Made by a program: the position numbers and the translations under genes. The notes under the pieces were generated by a model, which saw only the letters and a program-made list of their open reading frames with translations, ran no database searches and had not been told where the DNA came from. 62,681 nt of DNA from Bacilli bacterium (GTDB taxonomy: Bacteria; Bacillota_I; Bacilli_A; RF39; UBA660): positions 1 through 62,681 of the forward strand of contig JAFQTN010000010.1 of assembly GCA_017409025.1 (NCBI GenBank), read 5' to 3'. This document shows positions 18,089-26,578 of this stretch, piece after piece. The stretch's first letter is position 1. Every line of letters begins with the position of its first letter.

Positions 18089-18112
18089 TAAATGTTATAC
18101 ATATAATTAAAT

Positions 18113-18469
18113 ATGAATGAAAAATTTGAAGAAATAAAAGAGGAAAATGCTATAATAGTTATATATTTTATATTATTATTTACTTATCTTTATGCTAATA
18201 AAATTGAAGTAGATTACTTAAACTATCAAAAAGAAGAAGATAAAGAGAAATATCGCTTACTATTATATTTAGTTTTTGGTATTTCCTTCGTTATAACGTT
18301 GTATTATGTAATAGAAAGTATTAATTCATTAAAAATATATGAACAAGAAGATATAAACAAACTTAAAAAATTATCTCTTATAGCTAATATTCTAGTTTTA
18401 ATAGCGACAGGAATTTATATATACATCATATATAAAGATAAAGATATAAATCTAGAAGTAAGTCCATAA
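18113..18469 (+). CDS. Small three-helix membrane protein, unknown
   Basis: 118 residues with three hydrophobic segments (about residues 13-30, 49-68 and 88-107) separated by charged loops. I do not recognise a family. There is no Shine-Dalgarno sequence before the ATG; instead TATAAT (18102-18107) ends five bases upstream, so if that box is used the mRNA would start at or next to the ATG and be leaderless. It lies between the short ORF and the LCP ligase gene, in the same orientation. Confidence 0.6.
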   Translation: MNEKFEEIKEENAIIVIYFILLFTYLYANKIEVDYLNYQKEEDKEKYRLLLYLVFGISFVITLYYVIESINSLKIYEQEDINKLKKLSLIANILVLIATGIYIYIIYKDKDINLEVSP

Positions 18470-18488
18470 AGTAAGAATATGTTATTTT

Positions 18489-18518
18489 TTGTCAAAAATT
18501 TAAATTATATGTTATAAT
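18489..18518 (+). promoter_or_regulatory. Promoter of the LCP gene
   Basis: TTGTCA (18489-18494) and TATAAT (18513-18518) are 18 bases apart, with TG completing an extended -10 (TGTTATAAT). Confidence 0.65.
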
Positions 18519-18542
18519 ATAATTTAGTAGAGGTAGATAGTA

Positions 18543-20156
18543 ATGAAAGAAAAAGTTATAACAGAAAAATTAAATGATGTAAAAAAAGAAGAGAAGATCA
18601 TAAAAGAAAAAAATGAAATCGAAAAAGTAGAAAAAAAAGATGAAACACCTGTTGCTAAAAAATCAAAAAGAAGAAACAGAACAAGAAGAAGAAGAAACAA
18701 AAAAAATAAGAAAAAAAATAAAAATATATTAGGAATAATATTAGGTATAATACTATTATTAATTACTATAATTTTCTTTGGATTATTAAAGTCTTTGAAT
18801 ATAATACCAAATAAATATTTCTTGATAGGTGCTATATTAGTAGCTTTAATAACTACTAATATGGTTTTAATACTTTTAACTAAGCCTAAGAAAAAACATA
18901 AAGGATTAAAAGTTATTAAAAAAATTTGTTATGTAGTATCAATACTTTTAATACTTGTCTATGCTTTTGGGACATACTATTTAAATAAAACTTTACATTT
19001 TATAGATAATATCTCTGTATTAACCGAAGAAATTACAAATTACTATATTATAGTATTAAAAGATTCTAAACATAAGGAAACTTCAGATTTATATATGGAA
19101 ACATTAATGTACATGGATAATACAGACAAAAAGGTTATTAATAGTATTAAATTAGATTTAAAGTATAGTACTGCTTCAGATACTACTATTTTAAAAGAGA
19201 AGTTCTTTAATAAAGAAGTAGAAGCAATATTGGTTAGTGATATTACAAAGAATAAATTAGAAGAAGAAGTAGAAAATTTTTCAGAAACTATTAGGATATT
19301 AGAAACTATATCAATAAAAAATAAGATTGAAGATATAACAAAAAAAGTTACTATAAAAAATACACCTTTCAATGTATTGATAAGTGGTATTGATACTTAT
19401 GGCAATATTAATCAGACATCCAGAAACGATGTTAATATTATTGCTACTGTTAATCCTAATACTAATGAGATTTTATTAACATCCATTCCAAGAGATTATT
19501 ACGTACAATTACATGGTAAAGAAGGATATAAAGATAAATTGACACATGCTAGTTATTATGGAATTAATACTCAAGTGCAAACTATTGAAGATATATTTGA
19601 TATAGATATAAATTATTATGTTAAAGTTAATTTTTCTACTGTTGTAAAACTTGTAGATGCGATTGGTGGTATAAAAATATATTCTGATAGATATTTATAT
19701 TTATATAATGGTCCTTGTAATGTATACAAGGGTTATAACAATGTTAATGGGAATTGTGCTTTAGCATTTGCTAGAGAAAGGTATGCTTATTCTGATGGAG
19801 ATTTGCATAGAGGAAGAAATCAACAAGAAGTAATAAAGGCTATATTTAATAAATTAAGTAGTGGTACAACTATTGTAACTAAATATACTGAATTATTAGA
19901 GGTTTTAAAAGGGAAATTTGCTACTAATATGGATATGAATGAAGTATTAGAATTAGTAAAATACGAAGTAAATGATTTACCTAATTATCATATTGAATCA
20001 ACTCAGGTTGATGGTGATGGTGATATGGGGAAAACATATTCATATCCTAATGAAACTCTATGGATTATGATACCTAATCAAGATACTATAGATGCTGCAA
20101 AAGCTTTGATGGATAAAATATTGAATGATAAAAGTATTAAAGAAAGTTCAAATTAA
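18543..20156 (+). CDS. LytR-CpsA-Psr (LCP) glycopolymer ligase
   Basis: LCP enzymes transfer capsule or teichoic-acid type polymers from undecaprenyl pyrophosphate to peptidoglycan outside the cell. Layout: a very basic cytoplasmic region (about residues 35-62, nearly all Lys/Arg/Asn), two or three membrane helices (to about 145), an extracellular linker, then the LCP domain with NVLISGIDTYG, SRNDVNIIATVNP, the Arg-containing TSIPRDYYV, VDAIGGI and the late FARERY...DGDLHRGRNQQEVI segment that holds conserved Asp/Arg residues. Its place 0.7 kb after the polysaccharide cluster suggests it anchors that capsule. 537 residues is long, the excess being the N-terminal region. An intrinsic terminator follows. 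Confidence 0.9.
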   Translation: MKEKVITEKLNDVKKEEKIIKEKNEIEKVEKKDETPVAKKSKRRNRTRRRRNKKNKKKNKNILGIILGIILLLITIIFFGLLKSLNIIPNKYFLIGAILVALITTNMVLILLTKPKKKHKGLKVIKKICYVVSILLILVYAFGTYYLNKTLHFIDNISVLTEEITNYYIIVLKDSKHKETSDLYMETLMYMDNTDKKVINSIKLDLKYSTASDTTILKEKFFNKEVEAILVSDITKNKLEEEVENFSETIRILETISIKNKIEDITKKVTIKNTPFNVLISGIDTYGNINQTSRNDVNIIATVNPNTNEILLTSIPRDYYVQLHGKEGYKDKLTHASYYGINTQVQTIEDIFDIDINYYVKVNFSTVVKLVDAIGGIKIYSDRYLYLYNGPCNVYKGYNNVNGNCALAFARERYAYSDGDLHRGRNQQEVIKAIFNKLSSGTTIVTKYTELLEVLKGKFATNMDMNEVLELVKYEVNDLPNYHIESTQVDGDGDMGKTYSYPNETLWIMIPNQDTIDAAKALMDKILNDKSIKESSN

Positions 20157-20168
20157 TGAACTTTTTTC
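20143..20168 (+). terminator. Terminator of the LCP gene
   Basis: AAAGTTCA / TGAACTTT with a 6-base loop and a T run, overlapping the stop codon. Confidence 0.7.
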
Positions 20169-20201
20169 TTTTAAATATGTTATTATATATTTGGTGAAGT
20201 T

Positions 20202-21020
20202 ATGAAGTTTAAAAAAATATATTTAGAAATTACTAATGCATGTAATTTGAATTGTCCTTTTTGTATCAAAAATAAAAGAAAAGTAGAGTATCTTACTTTT
20301 GATAATTATAAATTAATAATAGATAAAATAAAGAATCATACTAAAGAGATATATTTTCATATATTAGGGGAACCTTTATTACATCCAAAAATTATTAATT
20401 TTATTGAATATGCTAATGAAGAGGGATTATTAGTAAATGTTACTACGAATGGTTATTTAATAAATAATTTAAAAAATAATGATAATGTTCATAGACTTAA
20501 TATATCACTTCATAGTTATAATGTAAGTTATAAGATAGATTTAGATACATACTTAGATAATATATTTAATACTATTGAAAATATTAGAAATAAGACTTTT
20601 GTATCGCTTAGATTATGGGTAGGAAATAAAAATACTGAATATATATTAAAATATATTAATGATAAATATAATGTTGATATAGATAAACTAGATAATAATA
20701 CTAAAATTAAAGTAACTTCAAATTTAATTATTGATACATTTCATGAATTTATATGGCCTGATTTAAATAATAATTATTATAATAAAAATGGTAAGTGTAT
20801 GGGATTAATTGATCATATTGGAATATTATCAGATGGTAGAGTAGTACCTTGTTGTCTTGATGCAGAAGGTATAATTACTTTAGGTAATATATATAATGAA
20901 GATTTAGATAATATATTAAATAAAGAAATAGTAAAAGATATGATAAAAGGTTTTAAAAATGGTTACAAATGTCAAGAACTGTGTAAACATTGTAGCTTTA
21001 TAGAAACAACTAAAAAATAG
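20202..21020 (+). CDS. Radical SAM protein with SPASM-like C-terminus
   Basis: Radical SAM enzyme of 272 residues. The cluster-binding CxxxCxxC is in NACNLNCPFCIKNK near the N-terminus, followed by HILGEPLLHP and TTNGYLI of the SAM-binding half barrel. The C-terminus has seven cysteines, including GKCMG, VVPCCLDAEG and CQELCKHCSF, as in SPASM or twitch auxiliary Fe-S domains that modify peptides or proteins. The substrate is unknown. The two following genes encode small membrane proteins that might be partners, but no short Cys-rich precursor peptide was found nearby. It has its own extended -10 and a ribosome-binding site GGTGA. Confidence 0.8.
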   Translation: MKFKKIYLEITNACNLNCPFCIKNKRKVEYLTFDNYKLIIDKIKNHTKEIYFHILGEPLLHPKIINFIEYANEEGLLVNVTTNGYLINNLKNNDNVHRLNISLHSYNVSYKIDLDTYLDNIFNTIENIRNKTFVSLRLWVGNKNTEYILKYINDKYNVDIDKLDNNTKIKVTSNLIIDTFHEFIWPDLNNNYYNKNGKCMGLIDHIGILSDGRVVPCCLDAEGIITLGNIYNEDLDNILNKEIVKDMIKGFKNGYKCQELCKHCSFIETTKK

Positions 21021-21079
21021 AAGATATTTCTTTTATTTTTTTTTATTCTATGTTATAATTCTATTATAGGAGAATATAG

Positions 21080-21406
21080 ATGAAGAAGAAAACTATTATT
21101 ATATTATCTTTATTAGGGTTAATTATCTTAATAGTAGGTATAATTTTATTGACTAAAAACAATATTATTAAGGGAAAATCAAAATTACAAATATTTGACG
21201 CTACTTATTCTTGCAATCAAGTAATAGAGAAATTTTATGAGGATGATAAATATATTTATTCGTTTCCTTGTACTAAGAGTAGTTCAGTTTACGTAAAATT
21301 TGAAAATGGTAATAAGATGTTAGTTATTGATGCATTGGAATCTAAAAAGGTGACAATTGAAGAATTAATAGATGCTGGATTAGAAGTAATAAAAGAAGAA
21401 AAATAA
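21080..21406 (+). CDS. Small membrane-anchored protein, unknown
   Basis: 108 residues: an N-terminal membrane helix (about residues 5-25) followed by a small domain outside the membrane containing two cysteines (TYSCNQV and SFPCTKS) that could form a disulfide. Preceded by extended -10 TGTTATAAT (21051-21059) and TAGGAG. I do not recognise a family. It sits 16 bases before the next ORF, so the two are probably co-transcribed. Confidence 0.65.
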   Translation: MKKKTIIILSLLGLIILIVGIILLTKNNIIKGKSKLQIFDATYSCNQVIEKFYEDDKYIYSFPCTKSSSVYVKFENGNKMLVIDALESKKVTIEELIDAGLEVIKEEK

Positions 21407-21422
21407 TGGAGGACTAGATTAT

Positions 21423-22142
21423 ATGGATAAAAAACTAGTATTAGAATTACAAAATCATAATGTGTACTATGTAAAAACTGATGTAGTAAATTATTATATA
21501 ACTATCCCTAAAAATGTAGATAGTACTAATATTTGTATAGAACTTAAAAATAGAATGGGTAATTATGATATTGAATTGAATGACGAAATATGGGTTATGG
21601 AAAATATCAAAACTACTTTTTCTTATATTGATAATTATAATATTACTTTAGTATTACCGGTATTAAAAGAAGAACAAATTAGTATATTAGAAAAAATAGA
21701 TAATACTAAATATGAACAAATCGATAAAATATTAGGTTTTGTAATTAATAATTCTTATGGATTATTAAAAGAAAATAATAAGAAAGTTTCTAATGAGATA
21801 ATATTGGTTAATAATGATAGATATAAAACATTTATTAATTGGTTTATAACTAAATATAAAAGTAGAGTAGTGTGCAAGAATTTACTAGAATTAATTCAAA
21901 TATTTAATGCTAATGCTACTTCATATAAAAAATTAGAAACTCCAGTCATGAATTTTGTAGTAGGAAGTTACAACACAGAAGTAGAAGCACCCAAAATAGA
22001 GCAAAAAGAACTACCAAGCGAAAAAATAGAAAAACAGCTAGTTCCTCAAGCTAGTTATGGTTATGCTACATACTGGATATTAGCAATAGTAACATTAGTA
22101 GTATCAGCTGTAGTAGCAGTAATTGCATTCACTATGAAATAA
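21423..22142 (+). CDS. Tail-anchored protein of unknown function
   Basis: 239 residues, with a soluble region of about 205 residues and a single C-terminal hydrophobic helix (YWILAIVTLVVSAVVAVIAF) three residues from the end, the pattern of a tail-anchored membrane protein. A proline/glutamate/lysine linker (about residues 185-205) precedes the anchor. GGAGG lies before the ATG. No domain recognised. Co-transcription with the small protein upstream is likely, and a strong terminator follows at once. Confidence 0.7.
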   Translation: MDKKLVLELQNHNVYYVKTDVVNYYITIPKNVDSTNICIELKNRMGNYDIELNDEIWVMENIKTTFSYIDNYNITLVLPVLKEEQISILEKIDNTKYEQIDKILGFVINNSYGLLKENNKKVSNEIILVNNDRYKTFINWFITKYKSRVVCKNLLELIQIFNANATSYKKLETPVMNFVVGSYNTEVEAPKIEQKELPSEKIEKQLVPQASYGYATYWILAIVTLVVSAVVAVIAFTMK

Positions 22143-22172
22143 AAAATACTAACTTTTTGTTAGTATTTTTCT
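22143..22172 (+). terminator. Terminator after the tail-anchored protein
   Basis: AAAATACTAAC / GTTAGTATTTT with a T5 loop. Nearly symmetrical, so it can also serve the convergent small gene at 22174-22290. Confidence 0.85.
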
Positions 22173-22173
22173 A

Positions 22174-22290
22174 TTATTGTAAAAAATAAGCAAATATACC
22201 TATTAATGAAGAAGATACCATTAATAATAACATTATTATACCTATAATTTTGGCTGGTACATTTACTTTTTTCTTTTTCTTTTTACTCAT
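22174..22290 (-). CDS. 38-residue membrane peptide, DUF4044-like
   Basis: A short minus-strand ORF: a run of lysines (MSKKKKKKVNVPAK), then one membrane helix (IIGIIMLLLMVSSSLIGIFAYF) ending in LQ. AGGTG lies five bases before the ATG. The Lys-rich start and single helix match the layout of the short DUF4044 proteins common in Firmicutes, whose function is not established. It is convergent with the preceding gene and shares its terminator, and the ribosome-binding site and layout support it as a real gene. Confidence 0.6.
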   Translation of the reverse strand: MSKKKKKKVNVPAKIIGIIMLLLMVSSSLIGIFAYFLQ

Positions 22291-22368
22291 TTATTACACC
22301 TCATATTAATTATACATAAAATTAATAATATTTACAATATAAAAGAATATAATTAACTAGGTGAAACA

Positions 22369-23001
22369 ATGATAAATAAATTTAATAAGATTAAAAGCAT
22401 TATATTTCCTAGTAAAAAAATCAATTTCTTTGTAATAGCAATATTATTTTTAGGAGTAACTTCTGGTGCAATATTTTCAAACATCATTGATCTAAACGAT
22501 AAAAATCTAGTAATAGATAAAATACAATTATTTATATCAAATATAGATAAAGGAGAAATAAATAGCCTTCTAGCATTCAAAAACAGTATTATAACTAATT
22601 TATCATATTCATTAATTATATGGGTATTGGGATTAACTATTATAGGTATAATATTTAATATATTCTTATTATATATAAAAGGGTTTATATTTGGTTTTTC
22701 ATTATCAGCATTTATAATTACATATAGTTATAAAGGAATTACTTTGTCTTTATTATATACCGTGTTTGGACAACTATTAAATCTAATAGTTATCATAATA
22801 TTAACTATTTATAGTATTATGTTTACCATCAATTTATTAAAGCAAATCGTAAAAAATAAACAAAGTATTAATTTATTAAAGTTTTTTAAAAACTATTCCT
22901 TAATATTTCTAATAACTATTATAATTAGTTTACTTTCATCAGTTAGTGAAGCATTTCTATTTCCAACACTAATAAAATTAATTATTAAACTATTTATCTA
23001 A
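22369..23001 (+). CDS. SpoIIM-like membrane protein
   Basis: 210 residues with about five membrane helices. The order of segments (N-terminal helix, helix pair around YIKGFIFGFSLSAFIITYSY, late LLSSVSEAFLFPTLIKLI) resembles stage II sporulation protein M, a septal membrane protein of engulfing sporulators; homologues also occur in non-sporulating Bacilli with unknown roles. No other sporulation gene is visible in the window, so a sporulation role is not implied. AGGTGA precedes the ATG, and a terminator overlaps the stop. Confidence 0.65.
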   Translation: MINKFNKIKSIIFPSKKINFFVIAILFLGVTSGAIFSNIIDLNDKNLVIDKIQLFISNIDKGEINSLLAFKNSIITNLSYSLIIWVLGLTIIGIIFNIFLLYIKGFIFGFSLSAFIITYSYKGITLSLLYTVFGQLLNLIVIIILTIYSIMFTINLLKQIVKNKQSINLLKFFKNYSLIFLITIIISLLSSVSEAFLFPTLIKLIIKLFI

Positions 23002-23013
23002 TAGTTTTTTTTT
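22987..23013 (+). terminator. Terminator of the SpoIIM-like gene
   Basis: AAACTATT / AATAGTTT followed by T9, overlapping the stop codon. Extended -10 TGGTATACT (23025-23033) for mnmA follows directly. Confidence 0.75.
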
Positions 23014-23049
23014 GCTTATTTTTATGGTATACTTTATTTGGTGATTTAT

Positions 23050-24129
23050 ATGAAAACTGTAGTAATTGGTATGTCTGGAGGAGTGGATTCTTCCGTAGCA
23101 GCCATTTTATTAAAAAAACAAGGATACAATGTAATCGGATTATTTATGAGAAATTGGGATAGTACTATTAATAATGATTATTTAGGTAATCCAGATTTAA
23201 ATAATGATATATGTCCTCAAGAAAAGGATTATAATGATGCCTTAGCAGTATGCGAAAAAATTGGCATTCCACTTCATAGAGTTGATTATGTAAAAGAATA
23301 TTGGGATAATGTATTTACATATTTCCTGGATGAACTTCAAAAAGGAAGAACTCCAAATCCAGATGTAATGTGTAATAAATATATTAAATTTGATTTATTT
23401 TACAGGAAAGCAAAGGAACTGGGTGCTGATTATATAGCTACTGGACATTATGCTAAAATTGTGGATGGTAAATTATGCAAAGCAAGCGACAAGAATAAAG
23501 ATCAGAGTTATTTTTTAGCATATGTAAGTAAAGAGGTGTTTAAAGATGTAATATTCCCTTTACAAGAAATAGAAAAACCTGAGGTAAGAAAAATAGCCGA
23601 AGAAAATGGTTTAGTAACTGCTACAAAAAAGGATTCTACAGGAATATGTTTTATTGGGGAAAGAAATTTTACAAAATTCTTGAAAAATTATCTTCCAAAT
23701 CAATCTGGAAATATTGTAGATATTGAAACTAAAGAGATTCTAGGAAAACATACTGGATTAATGTATTATACAATTGGTCAAAGAAAAGGTCTTAATTTAG
23801 GCGGAGCAAATGATAAAATATTTGTTGTAGAAAAAGATTTAACAAATAATATTTTGTATGTAGCATCAGGAAATGAAAACAAATATCTATTTTCAAATTC
23901 TGCAGTAATTAAGGATTTTAATTATTTAACAGATGATAGACCAACTAATTGTAGTTGTAAATTTAGATATAGACAACAAGACATTGCTTGTCAAGTTGAA
24001 TATTTAGATAATAATCAAATAAAAGTAAATTATGACAACGCTAAGGCTGTAACTCCTGGACAGTTTTGTGTTCTATATGATGGTGATATTTGTCTTGGTG
24101 GCGGTATCATTGATAAAGTATATAAATAA
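23050..24129 (+). CDS. mnmA: tRNA-specific 2-thiouridylase MnmA
   Basis: Adds sulfur to uridine 34 of tRNA-Lys, -Glu and -Gln. PP-loop motif [15 protein letters not shown] at the N-terminus, FMRNWDS, the catalytic cysteine regions [13 protein letters not shown] and [13 protein letters not shown] (each a conserved Cys), TGHYAKI and the C-terminal [10 protein letters not shown] and [14 protein letters not shown] 23050 is chosen, five bases after GGTGAT; the longer frame starting at TTG 23038 includes that ribosome-binding site. About 359 residues, as usual. It forms its own transcription unit. Confidence 0.96.
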   Translation: MKTVVIGMSGGVDSSVAAILLKKQGYNVIGLFMRNWDSTINNDYLGNPDLNNDICPQEKDYNDALAVCEKIGIPLHRVDYVKEYWDNVFTYFLDELQKGRTPNPDVMCNKYIKFDLFYRKAKELGADYIATGHYAKIVDGKLCKASDKNKDQSYFLAYVSKEVFKDVIFPLQEIEKPEVRKIAEENGLVTATKKDSTGICFIGERNFTKFLKNYLPNQSGNIVDIETKEILGKHTGLMYYTIGQRKGLNLGGANDKIFVVEKDLTNNILYVASGNENKYLFSNSAVIKDFNYLTDDRPTNCSCKFRYRQQDIACQVEYLDNNQIKVNYDNAKAVTPGQFCVLYDGDICLGGGIIDKVYK

Positions 24130-24140
24130 TTTTCATTAAC

Positions 24141-24169
24141 TTGACACAGAGTGTGTAAAATGATAAAAT
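24141..24169 (+). promoter_or_regulatory. Strong promoter with overlapping palindromic operator
   Basis: TTGACA (24141-24146) and TAAAAT (24164-24169) are 17 bases apart, and TGA completes an extended -10. A perfect inverted repeat, ACACA-gag-TGTGT (24144-24156), overlaps the -35 box. The next gene is an HTH regulator, so autoregulation through this site is likely. Confidence 0.75.
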
Positions 24170-24189
24170 GAGAGTAGGGAGGCAGGAGA

Positions 24190-24969
24190 ATGAATACTGT
24201 AGAAAAAATTAATGTAATATTAAAAGAAGCAAATATATCAAAAGTAAATTTAGCAAAATATCTAGGTGTTTCTAGACAAATGGTTTATAACTATTTAGAT
24301 GGAGAGGATTTATCAAAATTATCAAATGATAAGTCTCAAGCATTATTCTCTTTATTAGATGTAAAAAGTGAAGATGAATTAAGAAATCTAGAATTAACTA
24401 AAGAATACATTCAGGGAGTAGGGAATAAGTTATTTAATTCAAAGAAGAGTAGTGCTAAAAAGAATGAAATTATTGAATTAACTGGATTAAGAAGTGAAGA
24501 ACAAAATCTTATTAATGATATTGTGTTTTTAATGAAAGAAATGTTAAATGAAGATAAGACTAAAAATAGTATTACAATGTTAAATTATTTTTATCATTTT
24601 CTTCAATCTGCTACTAAAAATAAAGAAGTTAAATATATTTTAGGTTATATTTCTAAATCAGCAGGTTTTACATCTCCAACAGTATATGAATTCGAAGAAG
24701 AACAACAATTTATATTCGAAAGTATTATGTATTCTGCCATGACTTTATATAATAATGGTGGTGCATCTAAAACTAAATTAAATGAATCACATCGTAGATG
24801 GGAAAATGAATTATCAAAGAAAAATGAAGAAAAATTAAGTAGAACTCAGGAATTAAATACAGCTAAAGTTTTGGCTTTAAAAGAACTTGGTTATACTGAA
24901 ATAAATGAACAAAATGCTAGCGAAGTATTCGATAAAATAGCTGAAATTCAATCAAGAGGAATATATTAA
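24190..24969 (+). CDS. XRE-family regulator with long C-terminal domain
   Basis: 259 residues. Residues 1-50 form a helix-turn-helix (NISKVNLAKYLGVSRQMVYNYLDGE). The remaining 200 residues are mostly helical, with no membrane segment and no recognised ligand domain; the sequence near the end (RRWENELSKKNEEKLSRTQE) could be a coiled coil. GGAGGCAGGAGA precedes the ATG. The palindrome over its own promoter suggests it controls itself; other targets are not evident from the window. Confidence 0.8.
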   Translation: MNTVEKINVILKEANISKVNLAKYLGVSRQMVYNYLDGEDLSKLSNDKSQALFSLLDVKSEDELRNLELTKEYIQGVGNKLFNSKKSSAKKNEIIELTGLRSEEQNLINDIVFLMKEMLNEDKTKNSITMLNYFYHFLQSATKNKEVKYILGYISKSAGFTSPTVYEFEEEQQFIFESIMYSAMTLYNNGGASKTKLNESHRRWENELSKKNEEKLSRTQELNTAKVLALKELGYTEINEQNASEVFDKIAEIQSRGIY

Positions 24970-25339
24970 TTATATATATTCTTCTTTCATTTTTCTCTCC
25001 TTTTCTTTAGTTCCGATAATATATATTATGTTAACTTCTATATTTTTAAATTAGTTAATATGGTTATTATATGGTTATTTGGAATATTTTAATCAATTAT
25101 AATTACTACTACACTTTTAATTATAAATTTAAATTTTGTTAGGATTAAATTAATATAAAATTAAATTATAAATTATAATTTAATTTTTTTTGTTTGTTAA
25201 AATTTCTTTATAATTATTATATATTAATTAGTTATATACTTTTTTAAATATATTTATTATAAACAGTCTATAAAATTATTATAAGTCCCCTCTCCTTTTT
25301 TGATATTAAATAATAATAGAGGTAAAATGGTTACAAATT
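24970..25339. other. Long AT-rich intergenic region with one strong hairpin
   Basis: No coding frame was found in about 370 bases. A perfect 13-bp inverted repeat, AAATTAAATTATA / TATAATTTAATTT with a 3-base loop (25158-25186) followed by T8, looks like a terminator, though it is about 190 bases after the XRE gene. The rest is featureless AT-rich sequence. Confidence 0.5.
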
Positions 25340-25411
25340 AAAATTTGACGTTTTGAAAATTTGCATCGAGATTTTTAAAGATGAAGAGTTGTCCACCTCA
25401 ATTCAAATTTT
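25340..25411 (+). other. Possible structured 5' leader upstream of the DUF1540 gene
   Basis: A 9-bp pair, AAAATTTGA (25340-25348) with TCAAATTTT (25403-25411), encloses about 54 bases of higher GC than the surroundings, including GTTGTCCACCTCAA. It lies 60 bases before a ribosome-binding site. No known riboswitch or ribozyme was recognised. Confidence 0.3.
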
Positions 25412-25474
25412 TACAAAGTATATTTTTAAAAATTTAAACAAAAATAATAATTATCAAGGAGGAAAACTTATAAT

Positions 25475-25648
25475 ATGAAAAATTTGAATCAAACAATAAA
25501 ATGTAGTGTACATAGTTGTAAATATAATAATGATATAGAGTATTTATGTACATTAGAAAAAATAGATGTATTATGCACTTGTAATGAAGATAAATGTAAA
25601 AATAAAACGGAAACAATATGTGATTCGTTTGAAAAAAAAGAAAATTAA
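25475..25648 (+). CDS. DUF1540 cysteine-rich small protein
   Basis: 57 residues with eight cysteines: IKCSVHSCKYN near the start, LC, two in VLCTCNEDKCKN and the late ICDSFEK. The spacing and the CSVxxCKYN and C-x-SF ends match DUF1540 proteins of Firmicutes, which are thought to bind metal; their job is unknown. AAGGAGGAAAAC lies upstream with a spacing of about 13 bases. A bidirectional terminator follows. Confidence 0.85.
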   Translation: MKNLNQTIKCSVHSCKYNNDIEYLCTLEKIDVLCTCNEDKCKNKTETICDSFEKKEN

Positions 25649-25690
25649 AAGAATAGGGGGAGTTAAAACTACTTCACCCTATTCTTCTTT
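25649..25690. terminator. Bidirectional terminator between convergent genes
   Basis: AAGAATAGGG / CCCTATTCTT with an inner pair AGT/ACT, flanked by A-rich and T-rich runs on both sides. It can end the DUF1540 gene and the minus-strand gene at 25700. Confidence 0.85.
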
Positions 25691-25699
25691 TAATTTAAA

Positions 25700-26578
25700 T
25701 TAAACTAATTTTTTAGTAGATATATTATATTTATAAGTAGTGTATTCAGTTTCACTTATAAATACATTAAAATAAAGAATCCCTTCATCTACGTAGATAT
25801 CTAAACTATCCCTCTCCTTCTCTATCGTATATTCATAAAAACTATCTATCTTTATCAATAACGTAGAATTTAGTTTAGTATCTAAAATATCTATTTTTTT
25901 GTTATTAGCCACTAATATAATATCTTCATAAGCATAAACAAAATTATATTTATTTGCGTTTTCATTATTTACATCATTATAAGAATATAAATGATATATG
26001 TTATCTTTTCTTCCTGCAAAAATTTTGTCATTTATTAATACAATATCTTCATAATCGTTAGAAACCTGATATATATTATCTACAGTATCTATTCCAAACA
26101 AGTTATCCTTTTTATATGATATAATGCCATTATTATAATCATCTATATAATCATATTTTGGAGAAACTAATATTTCTCCAGATAAATTAATTACACCTTG
26201 GTTATTCGTATCATTAGTAACTACAAACATATCATGACCTATATATCTATAATCTATATAACTATTATTAATTATTTTATCAGTTATATAATTATAGATC
26301 CAAGAATTATTTTCTTTCCTTAAAATCAAATTATTGCCAATAACACTTTCAATATAAGGACATACATTATTTTCACAAACTATTTTACTATAATAATCAT
26401 CTTGTTTGGTAGTGGAAGAACATAATTCATGATTGCAATTATAAAAATACAAATAGGTATTTAAATCTTTATCTTCCCATTCTACTTTATATATAACAAC
26501 CAAATACAATATTATAAACAAAAGAATGTATATTCCTGATATCCAAATAATTTTCCATATTTTACTACTTATTTTCAC
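25700..26578 (-). CDS. Membrane-anchored protein with WG-like repeats, unknown
   Basis: 292 residues, with one N-terminal membrane helix (about residues 9-30) and a large outer domain. Parts such as GVINLSGEILVSPKYDYIDDY followed by NGIISYKKDNLFGIDTVDNI resemble WG (KWG) beta repeats, in which a surface protein repeats 'value, then place' strands. Two cysteine pairs near the N-terminus may form disulfides. It overlaps the P-type ATPase gene by 14 bases, so it is translationally coupled to it and may act with it at the membrane. Function unknown. Confidence 0.6.
   Translation of the reverse strand: MKISSKIWKIIWISGIYILLFIILYLVVIYKVEWEDKDLNTYLYFYNCNHELCSSTTKQDDYYSKIVCENNVCPYIESVIGNNLILRKENNSWIYNYITDKIINNSYIDYRYIGHDMFVVTNDTNNQGVINLSGEILVSPKYDYIDDYNNGIISYKKDNLFGIDTVDNIYQVSNDYEDIVLINDKIFAGRKDNIYHLYSYNDVNNENANKYNFVYAYEDIILVANNKKIDILDTKLNSTLLIKIDSFYEYTIEKERDSLDIYVDEGILYFNVFISETEYTTYKYNISTKKLV

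Noticed and set aside
22369-23001. Evidence that the organism sporulates
   Set aside because: Only a single SpoIIM-like gene is seen; homologues occur in non-sporulating Bacilli.
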